A stretch of 64,000 nucleotides of DNA from Nitrospira sp. GTDB taxonomy: Bacteria > Nitrospirota > Nitrospiria > Nitrospirales > Nitrospiraceae. Below the pieces are notes generated by a model that saw only the letters and a list, made by a program, of their open reading frames with translations, ran no database searches and was not told the DNA's origin. The DNA is taken from assembly GCA_019636945.1 (NCBI GenBank), contig JAHBWO010000004.1, positions 1-64,000 on the forward strand, written 5' to 3'. A program made the translations under genes and the position numbers. This document shows positions 17,021 to 27,092 of this stretch, in pieces. Every line of letters begins with the position of its first letter. Within the stretch, counting starts at the first letter, position 1.

Positions 17021-17641
17021 ATGTTACAGGCTGTTGGACTGAGTTGCCGTCGTGGAGAACGCCGGCTGTTCTCTGAGCTCAACGTGGGGGTTGAGCGGGG
17101 AAAGCTGTTGGCGGTTGTGGGGGAGAACGGAAGCGGAAAGACCAGCTTGCTTCGTATCTTCTCGAGTTTGTTGCCCCCCGAGGAAGGTTCGGTGCGATGG
17201 GAGGGGGAGGACATTCATCAACTGAAAGAACTCTATTCCGGGCAGTTGATGTATCTCGGGCATCTCAACGGAATCAAAGACGATCTCACGGCGGTTGAAA
17301 ATCTGATGAGTTCGATGGCACTCGCCGGGGAGCCTTGTTCGGAGAGCGGGGCTAAGGAGGCCCTAGAGGCGATCGGGCTGAAGCGACTGGTCCATCGGTT
17401 ACCCTCTAAAGTACTCTCGCAAGGGCAAAAGCGGCGAGTGGCGTTGGCCCGGCTGTGGCTGTCGACGCGCCCGCTCTGGCTGTTGGACGAACCGTTTACG
17501 TCGCTCGATACGGCATCAACAGCGGTGGTGACGCAACGGTTGCATGCGCATTTGCAGCGTCGGGGGTTGGTGGTTGTCGTGACACATCAGGAGATTGCGC
17601 TTCCCGCGGAGCGGCTGCAGCAGCTGAGGCTGGCTGGATGA
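17021..17641 (+). CDS. ccmA: Cytochrome c maturation ABC transporter ATP-binding protein CcmA
   Basis: 206 residues from ATG 17021. Walker A is GENGSGKTS near residue 36, the signature is LSQGQKRRVALARL near residue 131, Walker B is LWLLDEPFTSLD near residue 150, and the H-loop is VVVTHQE near 187. Together with CcmB it drives release of haem-loaded CcmE. The longer frame to 16646 overlaps the divergent gene and is not coding. The stop overlaps the ccmB start. First gene of a nine-gene maturation operon. Confidence 0.9.
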   Translation: MLQAVGLSCRRGERRLFSELNVGVERGKLLAVVGENGSGKTSLLRIFSSLLPPEEGSVRWEGEDIHQLKELYSGQLMYLGHLNGIKDDLTAVENLMSSMALAGEPCSESGAKEALEAIGLKRLVHRLPSKVLSQGQKRRVALARLWLSTRPLWLLDEPFTSLDTASTAVVTQRLHAHLQRRGLVVVVTHQEIALPAERLQQLRLAG

Positions 17642-18321
17642 GTCACTCCAGGATGTGGGACTCCATCAGTGGAATCATCCAGCGGGACCTGCTGCTCGCC
17701 ATGCGACGGTGGTCGGACGCCGCGATGTCGGTCTTTTTTCTGGTGATTGTCGTGAGTCTGTTCCCATTGGGGGTCGGGCCCGAGCCGGCGGTCTTGCGGA
17801 CTATTGCTCCAGGTGTATTGTGGGTCGCAGCCTTGCTGACTTGTCTTTTGTCGCTTAGCCGCGTGTTTACACCGGATTATCTGGACGGTGTCCTTGAGCA
17901 GATGATCCTGGTTCCCCAACCGCTGTCGCTCCTGGTGCTTGGGAAGGTGCTGGCCCATTGGGTGATCTCCGGGCTTCCCGTTGTGCTGCTTTCTCCGCTG
18001 CTGGGGTTACAGTTCGGTCTGGACGGGGAGGCGCTGGGGGTGCTGGTGTTGTCGCTCTTGCTTGGGACGCCGACGTTGAGTATGATTGGTGCGATCGGCG
18101 CCGCGTTGGTCCTTGGCGTGCGGGGGAGTGGTCTACTGGTTGCCCTCCTGGTGCTTCCACTCTACGTTCCAGTCTTGATCTTCGGGGCCGGTGCCGTGAC
18201 CAGTAGTATGGCTGGGGTCGGCGGCGAAGCAAACTTGTCGCTGCTTGGGGCCTGTCTGGTGCTCTCACTTTTTCTGGCACCCTGGGCCACGGCAGCGGCG
18301 TTACGTATCGCATTGGAGTAA
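17638..18321 (+). CDS. ccmB: Haem exporter membrane subunit CcmB
   Basis: 227 residues, six hydrophobic helices. The start ATG 17638 overlaps the ccmA stop by 4 bp, which decides it over upstream in-frame starts. The N-terminal IIQRDLLLAMRRWSDAAMSV and the FFLVIVVSLFPLGVGPEP segment are typical of CcmB. It is the permease partner of CcmA in the CcmABCD complex of the inner membrane. Confidence 0.88.
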   Translation: MSHSRMWDSISGIIQRDLLLAMRRWSDAAMSVFFLVIVVSLFPLGVGPEPAVLRTIAPGVLWVAALLTCLLSLSRVFTPDYLDGVLEQMILVPQPLSLLVLGKVLAHWVISGLPVVLLSPLLGLQFGLDGEALGVLVLSLLLGTPTLSMIGAIGAALVLGVRGSGLLVALLVLPLYVPVLIFGAGAVTSSMAGVGGEANLSLLGACLVLSLFLAPWATAAALRIALE

Positions 18322-18336
18322 AAGGATTTCACGCAC

Positions 18337-19086
18337 GTGATCTGGTCAAAGTATTCAGCTCCTCAAGCGTTTTATCCCTTGGCAGGCCGTCTCATCCCCT
18401 GGTTTGCAGCGGTGGCCGTCATCCTGATGGTCGTTGGTCTCTATATGGGATTCTTTGTGGCACCGACCGACTTTCAGCAGGGGGAATCCTACCGGATTAT
18501 CTTTGTGCACGTTCCGGCTGCCTGGATGTCGATGTTTCTGTATGTGGTGATGGCCATCTGGGCCGGTGTCGGAATGGGACTCAATGCCAGACTGTCCTTC
18601 ATGATGGCGCAGGCGATTGCGCCCACCGGGGCGATGTTCACCTTTTTAGCCTTGTTGACGGGAGCCATGTGGGGGAAGCCTACGTGGGGGGCATGGTGGG
18701 TCTGGGACGCTCGGTTGACGTCGGAACTGATTCTCCTGTTCCAGTATGCGGGAGTAATGTTGCTTCGGACATCAATCGATGACTTGCGTCGTGCGGATCG
18801 TTCAAGCGCGGTGTTTGCGCTGGTTGGGGTCGTCAATGTGCCGATCATCTATTATTCCGTTCAATGGTGGAACACCTTGCACCAAGGGGCCTCTGTGAGT
18901 ATGGCGACGGGTTCGAAAATGGCGGCGACCATGCTGATGGCCATGCTCATTATGACGATCGCCTTTTGGATGTACAGTATTGCAGTAATCCTTGCCCGGG
19001 TCCGCTGTGTCATGGTTGAGCGGGAATTTCTGCCGACATGGGATGACAAGCCAGCGGTGATTCACGAAGCAGTGGAGGCTCGCTGA
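18337..19086 (+). CDS. ccmC: Haem-handling protein CcmC
   Basis: 249 residues starting at GTG 18337, 16 bp after ccmB. The tryptophan-rich WWD motif reads WGKPTWGAWWVWDARLTSEL near residue 111, with six helices and conserved periplasmic histidines (FVHVPAAWMS near 57). CcmC attaches haem to CcmE. The stop overlaps the ccmD start by one base. Confidence 0.9.
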   Translation: MIWSKYSAPQAFYPLAGRLIPWFAAVAVILMVVGLYMGFFVAPTDFQQGESYRIIFVHVPAAWMSMFLYVVMAIWAGVGMGLNARLSFMMAQAIAPTGAMFTFLALLTGAMWGKPTWGAWWVWDARLTSELILLFQYAGVMLLRTSIDDLRRADRSSAVFALVGVVNVPIIYYSVQWWNTLHQGASVSMATGSKMAATMLMAMLIMTIAFWMYSIAVILARVRCVMVEREFLPTWDDKPAVIHEAVEAR

Positions 19087-19271
19087 TGCAGTGGGGGAGC
19101 GCATCGGAGTTTTTTGCAATGGGAGGCTACGGCCTCTATGTCTGGACCTCGTTTCTTGCCACGGCCTTGTGCATGGTCTGGGAAGTGCTGGCTTTATGGC
19201 GACGACGGGCAGCGGCGCGCGCCGAACAGCGTGCTGCTATGTTAGGAGGCACGGATGAAACCGCGGCATAA
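19086..19271 (+). CDS. ccmD: Cytochrome c maturation small membrane protein CcmD
   Basis: 61 residues: one transmembrane helix ([20 protein letters not shown]) followed by a basic helical tail ([12 protein letters not shown]), the standard form of CcmD, which helps release holo-CcmE from CcmABC. It overlaps ccmC at the start and ccmE at the end. Confidence 0.85.
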   Translation: MQWGSASEFFAMGGYGLYVWTSFLATALCMVWEVLALWRRRAAARAEQRAAMLGGTDETAA

Positions 19272-19737
19272 ACGGTTTGCGTTTATCGGGTTGGGTCTAG
19301 TGGTAGTGGTTGTGGCCACTTGGCTGGTGATGAATGCCTTGAAGAGTAATCTTTCGCTCTTTCACACGCCCACCGAAGTGGCAAACGGCGACGTGCCGAA
19401 AGGCCGACCCTTCCGGATCGGAGGGATGGTTGAAGACGGCAGCCTCAAGCGTGAGGGCGATGGTCTCACTGTCCACTTTGTGGTGACGGATACGGCGAAA
19501 CGCGTGCCCGTGACCTACAAGGGAATATTGCCGGACCTGTTCAAAGAAGGGAAAGGTGCCGTCGCGCAGGGTCAGTTGGCGCCCGACGGCACCTTCGTCG
19601 CCAGTGAGGTGCTGGCGAAGCATGATGAAAACTATATGCCGCCTGAAGCAGCTGCGGCGATGGCCAAGGCGAAGGCTTCCGGGGCCCAGCAAAGCAATTC
19701 GCTCGTGGTTCCTGAAGGTAGGAAAGATTCACTATGA
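19255..19737 (+). CDS. ccmE: Periplasmic haem chaperone CcmE
   Basis: 160 residues, with an N-terminal anchor helix (residues 7-27) and an OB-fold domain. The haem-binding histidine lies in [12 protein letters not shown] near residue 123, matching the covalent haem site of CcmE with its following tyrosine. It passes haem from CcmC to CcmF. It starts inside the end of ccmD (17-bp overlap) and ends overlapping ccmF by 4 bp. Confidence 0.92.
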   Translation: MKPRHKRFAFIGLGLVVVVVATWLVMNALKSNLSLFHTPTEVANGDVPKGRPFRIGGMVEDGSLKREGDGLTVHFVVTDTAKRVPVTYKGILPDLFKEGKGAVAQGQLAPDGTFVASEVLAKHDENYMPPEAAAAMAKAKASGAQQSNSLVVPEGRKDSL

Positions 19738-21725
19738 TTCCAGAGATCGGTCATTTTGCGTTGATTCTTGCACTGTGCGTTGCCGTGGTGCAGGGCATTC
19801 TTCCTATCTACGGTGCGGCGGTGGGGAGCTCGGCGTTGATGGCCGTGGCCAAGCCGGCGGCGCGCGGACAGTTTCTCTTGGTCCTCACTGCGTTCGGCTG
19901 TCTCGCGTACGCGTTTGCTGAGAAGGATTTCTCCGTCCTGTATGTCGCGGCCACAAGCAATTCGCAACTTCCGCTTCATTATCGCCTGGCGGCTATCTGG
20001 GGCGCGCATGAAGGATCGCTGCTTCTATGGACTCTGATCCTGACCCTCTGGATGTTTGCGGTCACGCTGTTCTCCGCTCATCTTCCAGAATCCACACGGT
20101 CTCGTATTCTCGGTGTGATGGGCCTCGTCAGTATCGGATTTCTTTTGTTCATGCTGACGGTCTCCAATCCGTTCGAACGGTTGATCCCTGCCGCTGCTGA
20201 GGGACGCGACCTGAATCCGCTCTTGCAAGATCCCGGCATGGTGATCCATCCGCCGATGCTGTACATGGGATATGTCGGATTCTCGGTGGCCTTTGCCTTC
20301 GCGATTGCTGCGTTGCTAGGGGGAAATCTCGATGCAGCTTGGGCTCGCTGGTCTCGCCCATGGACGACGGTTGCGTGGTGCTTTCTGACGGTTGGCATCG
20401 CGATGGGCAGCGGCTGGGCCTATTACGAGTTGGGCTGGGGTGGCTGGTGGTTCTGGGATCCGGTTGAGAACGCTTCGTTCATGCCATGGCTGGCAGGGAC
20501 GGCGTTGGTTCACTCATTGGCTGTCACGGACAAACGCGGAGGATTCAAAGTCTGGACGGTTCTCCTGGCCATCATGGCCTTTTCGTTGAGTCTTCTTGGG
20601 ACATTCCTCGTGCGGTCAGGTGTGCTGACTTCCGTGCATGCCTTTGCGACCGACCCAAAGCGCGGGATGTTCATTCTGGCTTTTTTAGCGATCGTGATCG
20701 GTGGGTCGCTGGCCCTGTATGCATGGCGAGCACCGCGCGTAGGGTTGGGCGGCAGTTTTGAGTCGGTGTCGCGTGAGGGAATGTTGCTCGCGAACAACGT
20801 GTTGCTGGTGGCGGCGATGGGCTCAGTACTGTTAGGAACGCTGTACCCCTTATTTTTGGACGCGCTGGACCTTGGCAAGATCTCAGTCGGGCCTCCGTAT
20901 TTTGACTCGGTGTTTGTCCCGTTGATGGCTCCAGCAATTTTCTTGATGGGAATCGGTCCCCTTGCTCAGTGGAAAAAGGCTAGTGTGCCAGACCTGACCA
21001 AGCGCTTGCGGTGGGCGTTCGGGGTGAGTGTGGTCACGGCGATCACATTACCGATTGCCATGGGCAATTGGACGCCCTTGCTCAGCCTTGGCCTCTTACT
21101 GGCGATCTGGATCATCACCACGGCCGTGGTGTCGTTACGAGAACGGTTGACGCATGTCGCCGGCAATAGCCTTACAGAGCGGTTGGCCTCTGTGCCTAGA
21201 TCCTATTGGGGGATGCTTGTCGCGCATTGCGGCATCGCGGTGTTTATCGTCGGTGTGACCATGGTGAAGGGCTTTGAAACGGAAAAAGATGTGAAGATGA
21301 ATGTGGGAGAAACAGCGACGATCGGTGACTACACGTTCCGATTCGATGGTGCGCAGGATGTGGTTGGCCCGAATTACACGGCGGCCCGTGGGAACTTCTC
21401 GGTGAGTCGTGATGGTCGAGAGACGACGGTTCTCAATCCCGAGAAGCGGCGGTATACGGCTCAGAACCAAATCATGACCGAAGCGGCGATCGATGCCGGA
21501 TTGTTGCGGGATCTGTATGTATCGTTGGGAGAGCCGCTCGATGATGGAGCCTGGAGCGTGCGGCTCTATCATAAGCCGTTTGTCGATTGGATTTGGGGCG
21601 GATGTTTTATCATGGCGCTGGGTGGTGTGCTCGCCATCAGCGATCGCCGGTATCGCATTGCCTGGCGTCGGCAAGAGCCGGCTGTGCCTGCGGCTACTCG
21701 CGCAGCAAGGCGAAAAGTGGCATGA
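19734..21725 (+). CDS. ccmF: Cytochrome c haem lyase subunit CcmF
   Basis: 663 residues, the normal CcmF length, with about fifteen helices. The WWD segment is [19 protein letters not shown] near residue 235, and conserved histidine-containing loops occur at [12 protein letters not shown] (about 87) and [13 protein letters not shown] (about 168). CcmF forms the thioether bonds between haem vinyls and CxxCH cysteines with CcmH. It is close to the multihaem hao genes, which would be heavy clients. Confidence 0.92.
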   Translation: MIPEIGHFALILALCVAVVQGILPIYGAAVGSSALMAVAKPAARGQFLLVLTAFGCLAYAFAEKDFSVLYVAATSNSQLPLHYRLAAIWGAHEGSLLLWTLILTLWMFAVTLFSAHLPESTRSRILGVMGLVSIGFLLFMLTVSNPFERLIPAAAEGRDLNPLLQDPGMVIHPPMLYMGYVGFSVAFAFAIAALLGGNLDAAWARWSRPWTTVAWCFLTVGIAMGSGWAYYELGWGGWWFWDPVENASFMPWLAGTALVHSLAVTDKRGGFKVWTVLLAIMAFSLSLLGTFLVRSGVLTSVHAFATDPKRGMFILAFLAIVIGGSLALYAWRAPRVGLGGSFESVSREGMLLANNVLLVAAMGSVLLGTLYPLFLDALDLGKISVGPPYFDSVFVPLMAPAIFLMGIGPLAQWKKASVPDLTKRLRWAFGVSVVTAITLPIAMGNWTPLLSLGLLLAIWIITTAVVSLRERLTHVAGNSLTERLASVPRSYWGMLVAHCGIAVFIVGVTMVKGFETEKDVKMNVGETATIGDYTFRFDGAQDVVGPNYTAARGNFSVSRDGRETTVLNPEKRRYTAQNQIMTEAAIDAGLLRDLYVSLGEPLDDGAWSVRLYHKPFVDWIWGGCFIMALGGVLAISDRRYRIAWRRQEPAVPAATRAARRKVA

Positions 21726-22249
21726 ACCGCTTTCTCCTGCCGCTGTCGATTTTTATTGTTGTCGTGGTGTTTCTCGGGATCGGCCTGAAGCTCAATCCTC
21801 GGGAAATTCCATCTCCTCTCGTCGGGAAGGCCGCACCGGATTTCTCTCAGCCGCAGTTGTTCGAGCCATCAAAAGTATTTTCGCCGGCGGATATGAAGGG
21901 GAAAGTGTGGTTGCTCAATTTTTGGGCTTCGTGGTGCAGTGGGTGTAAGACGGAACATCCGGTCCTGATGGATCTGGCGAAGTCCGGGGAGGTGCCGATC
22001 TACGGCATGGATTATAAGGATCAACGCGACGAAGCGATGACCTGGTTGAGCCGGTGGGGTAATCCCTATCCGATTGTGGGCGTGGATGACGCAGGCCGGG
22101 TCGGGATCAACTATGGAGTGTACGGAGTGCCCGAGACCTACGTGATCGATAAGCAAGGGGTCATCCAGTACAAGCAAATTGGTCCGTTGGATCCTGAGAC
22201 CGTTGAGAAAAAGATCATTCCCCTCGTCAAGCAGCTTGAAGCACAATGA
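21722..22249 (+). CDS. ccmG: Thioredoxin-like protein CcmG/DsbE
   Basis: 175 residues from ATG 21722, which overlaps the ccmF stop. It has an N-terminal anchor (FLLPLSIFIVVVVFLGIGLK), then a thioredoxin fold with active site WASWCSGCKTEHP near residue 75 and the cis-proline segment YGVYGVPETYVID near 132. It reduces apocytochrome CxxCH cysteines in the periplasm. It overlaps ccmH by 4 bp. Confidence 0.9.
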   Translation: MNRFLLPLSIFIVVVVFLGIGLKLNPREIPSPLVGKAAPDFSQPQLFEPSKVFSPADMKGKVWLLNFWASWCSGCKTEHPVLMDLAKSGEVPIYGMDYKDQRDEAMTWLSRWGNPYPIVGVDDAGRVGINYGVYGVPETYVIDKQGVIQYKQIGPLDPETVEKKIIPLVKQLEAQ

Positions 22250-22716
22250 ACATACAATGGATCGCACTCATCGTCGCTCTGTTCCTGTCCGGGCCCGTCT
22301 GGGCTGGTGAAGCCAGGCCGTTGGCTGATGACCCGGCGAGCGAAGCACGGCTCAAACATCTTGCCGTTGAACTGCGCTGTTTGGTGTGCCAGAACCAGAC
22401 CTTGGCCGATTCCAACGCTCCGCTCGCCGAAGACCTGCGTCGGGAGGTCAGGGAAATGATTGCGAAGAACATGAGTGATCAGGAGATCATCGAGTTTCTG
22501 ACGGCGCGGTATGGCGACTTTGTTTTGTACCGACCGCCACTCAAGGCCACGACGACCCTTCTGTGGGTCGGGCCGTTTGTGCTGGTGATTGTGGGCGCGA
22601 CTGCGCTGATTATCACGTTGCGACGTCGGGCCGGTAAGGTGGTCGATGTGCCGGTCACGGAAGACGAGCATCGACGAGTCGAACAGTTGTTGGCCGAAGG
22701 AGGGAAGCGTCCATGA
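22246..22716 (+). CDS. ccmH: Cytochrome c maturation protein CcmH
   Basis: 156 residues with a signal peptide, then the LRCLVCQNQTLADSNAPLAE block near residue 43, whose two cysteines (CLVC) interact with apocytochrome. A C-terminal helix (TLLWVGPFVLVIVGATALII) anchors it. The standard CcmH architecture, coupled by 4-bp overlap to ccmI. Confidence 0.92.
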   Translation: MNIQWIALIVALFLSGPVWAGEARPLADDPASEARLKHLAVELRCLVCQNQTLADSNAPLAEDLRREVREMIAKNMSDQEIIEFLTARYGDFVLYRPPLKATTTLLWVGPFVLVIVGATALIITLRRRAGKVVDVPVTEDEHRRVEQLLAEGGKRP

Positions 22717-24002
22717 CGGTAACATTCTGGTCTATCGTGTCCGCCATGACTCTTGCTATTCTAGGGCTTGTCCTACGCCCGCTGTTGATGCGCCAGTCAA
22801 CTGTGACCAATGAACAAGAGAAGAAATTGCCGGTGTATCGGCAGCAGTTTTCGGAGCTGGAGCAAGATCTTGCCGGTGGGTTGCTGACCGATGAGCAGTA
22901 CCAGGCCGCACGAAGTGAACTGGAGCGCCGCGTACTCGAAGAGACCGGTTCTACTGATACTTCAACGACGACTACGGGAGGACTTGTGAATCTTCGATTT
23001 GTCGCGCTGTCGTTAGCAATGATTATTCCCGCGTCCAGCGGTGTGCTCTATTGGACGTTGGGGAATCCTGCGGCCATGACCCATCCGGCAGTGTCCGCCG
23101 CCTCTCAAGGCGGACCCGGCGGCGATACGCAGATGGCGGAGGGGTTGAACCAGCTGATCGAACAATTGCGAAAGAAGTTGGAGCAGAATCCCAACGATGC
23201 GATCGGCTGGGGGTTGCTCGCGCGATCCTACATGGCAATGGAGCGGTACGCGGATGCAGTGCCCATCTTTGAACGGGCGACGAAGCTTGATCCTGACAAT
23301 GCGAGTCTTCTCGCCGACTATGCGGATGCCCTCGCGGTGCATCAGGGGCGTAAGCTTGAGGGGCGGCCGGAAACCTTGATCCAAAAGGCGTTGAAGCTTG
23401 ATCCGCACAACGTCAAGGCCCTCATGTTATCAGGGACGATTGCATATAACCGGAAAGATTTTGCCCGCGCGGTCAAGGAGTGGGAAGATGCCCACGCCTA
23501 TCTCCCAGCTGACGAACAAGAATCGTCTGATCAGCTCAAGGCCAGCATCGCCGAAGCGAAACGGCGAATGGGTGGTGGGCCGAGTATGAATATGCTGGTG
23601 GCGAATCCGCCGATGGAGCAGGCGAAGCCAGCCAAGGCGGCCGCGCCATCCGGCCAGTCTCGCGCGATTACGGGCAAGGTGGTATTAGGGCCGAATCTGG
23701 CGAACAAGGGTTCTTTGCCCGACACGCTGTTCGTGTTTGCCAAGGATGTGGCGGGTCCACCGATGCCGGTGTCTATTGTGAGGGCCTCGAGAAAGGATCT
23801 CCCGTTTACTTTCCGGCTTGATGACTCTACGAGCCCGATGCCGTCGAGAAAATTGTCGGATATCGACACCGTTGTTATCGTCGCGCGCCTTTCGAAATCC
23901 GGAAGGGCAATGGCGGAAAGTGGAGACTTGGAAGGAATGAGCCAGCCGATCAAGCCGGGTGCTGAAAACATTACGGTCGTCATCGATCGGGAGCGTCCGT
24001 GA
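22713..24002 (+). CDS. ccmI: Apocytochrome c chaperone CcmI with TPR domain
   Basis: 429 residues. Two transmembrane helices flank a cytoplasmic loop (QQFSELEQDLAGGLLTDEQY). TPR repeats follow from about residue 150 (GWGLLARSYMAMERYADAVP, then ALMLSGTIAYNRKDFARAVK). The C-terminal region (SRAITGKVVLGPNLANKGSL, ending PGAENITVVIDRE) is the CcmI/CycH periplasmic domain. It captures apocytochrome C-termini for CcmFH. Last gene of the operon, ending 217 bp before haoA. Confidence 0.88.
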   Translation: MTVTFWSIVSAMTLAILGLVLRPLLMRQSTVTNEQEKKLPVYRQQFSELEQDLAGGLLTDEQYQAARSELERRVLEETGSTDTSTTTTGGLVNLRFVALSLAMIIPASSGVLYWTLGNPAAMTHPAVSAASQGGPGGDTQMAEGLNQLIEQLRKKLEQNPNDAIGWGLLARSYMAMERYADAVPIFERATKLDPDNASLLADYADALAVHQGRKLEGRPETLIQKALKLDPHNVKALMLSGTIAYNRKDFARAVKEWEDAHAYLPADEQESSDQLKASIAEAKRRMGGGPSMNMLVANPPMEQAKPAKAAAPSGQSRAITGKVVLGPNLANKGSLPDTLFVFAKDVAGPPMPVSIVRASRKDLPFTFRLDDSTSPMPSRKLSDIDTVVIVARLSKSGRAMAESGDLEGMSQPIKPGAENITVVIDRERP

Positions 24003-24073
24003 CCGAAGTGGAATCCTTATGGTTTTGATGAAGAAATCTGCGACGTTCTCCGATCGCGACGCATGAAAATTTC

Positions 24074-24102
24074 TTGACACTCGGATGGGGCTGAGCTATA
24101 TT
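24074..24102 (+). promoter_or_regulatory. Sigma70-like promoter upstream of haoA
   Basis: TTGACA at 24074-24079 and TATATT at 24097-24102 are separated by 17 bases, close to a perfect sigma70 promoter. It lies 117 bp upstream of the haoA start, beyond the ccmI stop, so hao transcription need not depend on ccm. The leader between it and the start is AT-rich. Confidence 0.6.
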
Positions 24103-24218
24103 TCGCCGCCATTCTATTTCTAATTTTGCGCAATAGAAGTAAGTAGATACAAGCGTGCAATGAGTAAGTGTTTGTTGAAGGACAGAGCGCACTGGCCATC
24201 AAACGGAAGGAGAGAGCT

Positions 24219-25883
24219 GTGACGGTAAAACACATGGTGAAGTATGCGCTGGTGATCTGCGGCGTGCTGCTAGCCGCCCAGGCCCAGGCGAATTTCCCCA
24301 CCGTGCCGAAGGAAACCTATGAGGCGCTCAAGATCGATCGATCGGCCTCGCCCAAGGAGCTGTATGAAGCGCTCCTCAAGCGGTACCTTGACCCCGCGCA
24401 AGGTGTAGGCAAGGGGAAGTATGGAGACTATTGGCAACCGGTCTCCTTTAGTCGGTATTTTGATCCGCACACGTTCTATAAGCCGCCGCAAGCGGTGAAG
24501 GAAGTGGCCAGCCGCGAGCAGTGCGTGAAGTGCCACACCGATGAATCCCCGGGCTGGGTGGCGGCGTGGAAGAAGAGCACCCACGCGAACCTGGACAAGA
24601 TCCGGAAGCTGACCCCGAAGGACGACACCTTCTATAAGAAGGCGAAGCTGGAGGCCGTCGAAGAGAACCTCCGCTCCCTCGGGAAGCTGGGCAAGGGGAG
24701 AAGCTGAGTTAGGCTGTAGCTGATTGCCACGTGGACATCAACACCACGAAGAAGGCGGACCACCGCAAGGACATCAAGTTGGCCACGGCCGACTCGCGGC
24801 GCCTGCCACTTGCAGGAATTTGCCGAGCGCGAAATCCGAGCGGGATACGGCCGAAGGATCAGTGGCCGAAGGGCCGTCCGTCGCACGCGCGGATTACAAG
24901 CGCGCCAACGTGGAAGTGGAAGTCTATGCGGCATGCCGCAGCGCGAGATTGCCGACGGCTGCACGGGCTGCCACGTCAATCAGAACAAGTGCATACGTGC
25001 CATGCGCGGCATGACTTCAACGTGGCGGAATCCCGGAAGCCGGAAGTTCGCGCCCAGTGTCACAGCGGGGCGGACCACAACAACTGGGAAGCCTACAGCC
25101 TGAAGCACGGGTTGAAGTATCAACGGGATAGAGACAAGTGGAACTTCAATATTCCGGATCAAGGAAGCCATGGCCAAGGGGGCCGAGACCGCGCCGACCT
25201 GCCAATACTGCCACATGGAGTATCAAGGCAAGATCGCCCACAACATCGTGCGGAAAGCACAATTATCCCTTGTGCCGGGCATTCGGGAGAACATCAAGAT
25301 TCACCGCCGAGAAGCGCAATGACGCGTGGCAGTTGACCTCGCACCAATTGCCACTGGAGACCCATTCGCGCCTGGATGGAGTTCATGACAACGGGACCTT
25401 TCTCCGGCTTGGACAAGTACGATGAAGCCCACCATGGGTGGAAGAGCAGTGCCAAGGCCGGGTTGTTGACGGCCACAGAAGACCACCGCCCGGCGCCCCC
25501 GGCACCGGAGACCGATGGGCTCGAGAAGTTCTTCCAGATTTATTGGTCGAAGGGGAACAATCCGGTGGCCACGAGTTGCGGTTGTTTGAAATGGCGGAAG
25601 ACCACTCTGGTGCAGTTGCACGTGAGCTTGGCCCACCAGTACTGGGGCCACACCTACATGAAGGCCGCGATGAACCGGGCCTATGTGGAGATCATGGATG
25701 ACGACACGCGTTTGAAAGAGAAGTTGGATCTGCAAGCGTGCAGCTGCTGGAAGGGCATATGAAGAGCAGCTTAGTTGCAGAACCGACAGCGAGACCGGCA
25801 AGATCTCCCTGGGCGGCATCGGCGGCGGCATGATGCTGGCGGGGACGCTTGCGCTCGCCGGCTGGCGCCGGAATAAGAAGTAG
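24219..25883 (+). pseudogene. haoA: Hydroxylamine oxidoreductase HaoA, homologous over full length but broken by many small indels
   Basis: GTG 24219, with AAGGAGAG upstream, opens a signal peptide and the HAO N-terminus ([14 protein letters not shown], then [20 protein letters not shown], first haem CVKCH). After [11 protein letters not shown] the frame fails, and HAO sequence continues in pieces from three frames: DCHVDINTTKKADHRKDIK, GCTGCHVNQNKC, AQCHSGADHNNWEAY, then FFQIYWSKGNNPVAT and [20 protein letters not shown]. It ends with [19 protein letters not shown] at 25881-25883. Single-base gains or losses damage several CxxCH sites, for example an extra T before GATTGCCAC near 24722 and a missing G after AAGTGC near 24990. 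HAO normally oxidises hydroxylamine in the periplasm. It is either a pseudogene or a poorly resolved consensus; see findings. Confidence 0.8.
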
Positions 25884-25888
25884 GTGCC

Positions 25889-26929
25889 GTGTCGACGTCG
25901 TCCCTGAGTGAGCCGGTTTCACGTCCCTCAGGGGCCCCGAGGTTCCTCCCGTCACTAGGACTCTTCCTGGTGGCGGGAGGCCTTTTTTTACTAGGCTGGT
26001 TTTCCTACCTCTGGTTTAAACCTGCTCCCGTTCCATATAGTTATCAGCTCGTTGATGAGGGTGGGATATCAAAGTTCCCAAACCTTCCGTTGCAAGCATG
26101 GCCAGACTTAAAGATCAGTAAATATGAGCTGCGGGTTCAGTCCGTGGAGAAGCCGATTGCGGTTGTGTATCGTGCTACGAAGGCGAATGGCAGTTCTGTC
26201 TTATTGAACTGGGAAAGTTTGGTTTCAGAACCGATCGGGTTTATGGGCGGAGAGCTTGCCGAGCTGGCTACTATCGGTACCGATCTCACTCAGCATGTTC
26301 CCCAAGAAGGTCTAGTCTTGGCCTGGTGGGATATTTCACGACAGCTTCACCTACTGTCTGAGCGGGAAACGCTGTTTAAGTCTCATCTCGGACAGCCTCT
26401 GATCACACCATCCTATTGGAAAGATCGTGTTCCGGTTATTGCCGAATATGAGCACCAGTTTTGGGGTGACAAAGGCTCAACGGAAGAAGTTCAGAAGTTT
26501 CAACAATTTATTGATGCGCTTTCATCAGAGCCCACAAAAGGAGCTGCGCTGCTTCGTGAATTAGCAGGATCAAGAGAAGCCTATATTGTGGTACATCCAA
26601 CCGACTTGTATAAAATCGGTCTTCTGCGACCGGATCGAATGGAAATTGCATTCAAGGATTTTCCGCTAACCGGGAATGTTCATGGACTGGCCAATCAAGT
26701 GAAAGCGTGGATGAAGGAATATGGCTACGACACCTATACTCTCCAGTCCCTTTCTGAAAAGGTGGTACGTGCCTATTTCCTCAACCAGAGTAAGAATGGG
26801 AAAATTTTACTGGCTCAAATGTTGCCGCTGATGAATTCAACGCCTATTGACTTCGAAGCGTTACAACTTGTCCATAAGCATGGCGGCTACTGGGTGTACA
26901 GGATTCCAGCTGCTCACAATCCTTCCTGA
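25889..26929 (+). CDS. haoB: HaoB membrane-anchored protein of the hydroxylamine oxidation cluster
   Basis: 346 residues from GTG 25889, only 5 bp after the haoA stop. One N-terminal helix (FLPSLGLFLVAGGLFLLGWF) anchors a large periplasmic domain. HaoB is always found beside haoA in nitrifiers; its role is unproven. Domain features include KYELRVQSVEKPIAVVYRA near residue 80 and LVLAWWDISRQLHLLSERET near 145. The frame is intact, unlike its neighbour. Codon use is more AT-rich than haoA. Confidence 0.85.
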   Translation: MSTSSLSEPVSRPSGAPRFLPSLGLFLVAGGLFLLGWFSYLWFKPAPVPYSYQLVDEGGISKFPNLPLQAWPDLKISKYELRVQSVEKPIAVVYRATKANGSSVLLNWESLVSEPIGFMGGELAELATIGTDLTQHVPQEGLVLAWWDISRQLHLLSERETLFKSHLGQPLITPSYWKDRVPVIAEYEHQFWGDKGSTEEVQKFQQFIDALSSEPTKGAALLRELAGSREAYIVVHPTDLYKIGLLRPDRMEIAFKDFPLTGNVHGLANQVKAWMKEYGYDTYTLQSLSEKVVRAYFLNQSKNGKILLAQMLPLMNSTPIDFEALQLVHKHGGYWVYRIPAAHNPS

Positions 26930-27092
26930 GTCTTGCAATCCAAAATATCAGGCTAGCAGTTCTGAATTTTCTCATGGTAAACTGACGCCGTCAGTAGCGA
27001 GCGAAAGTGAAAATGTTGTACGATCAAATTATTGGGTATTGGGATAGCAATCAAGCGGGCCTTATTTATACATCTATCGGAAAGGAGATGCC

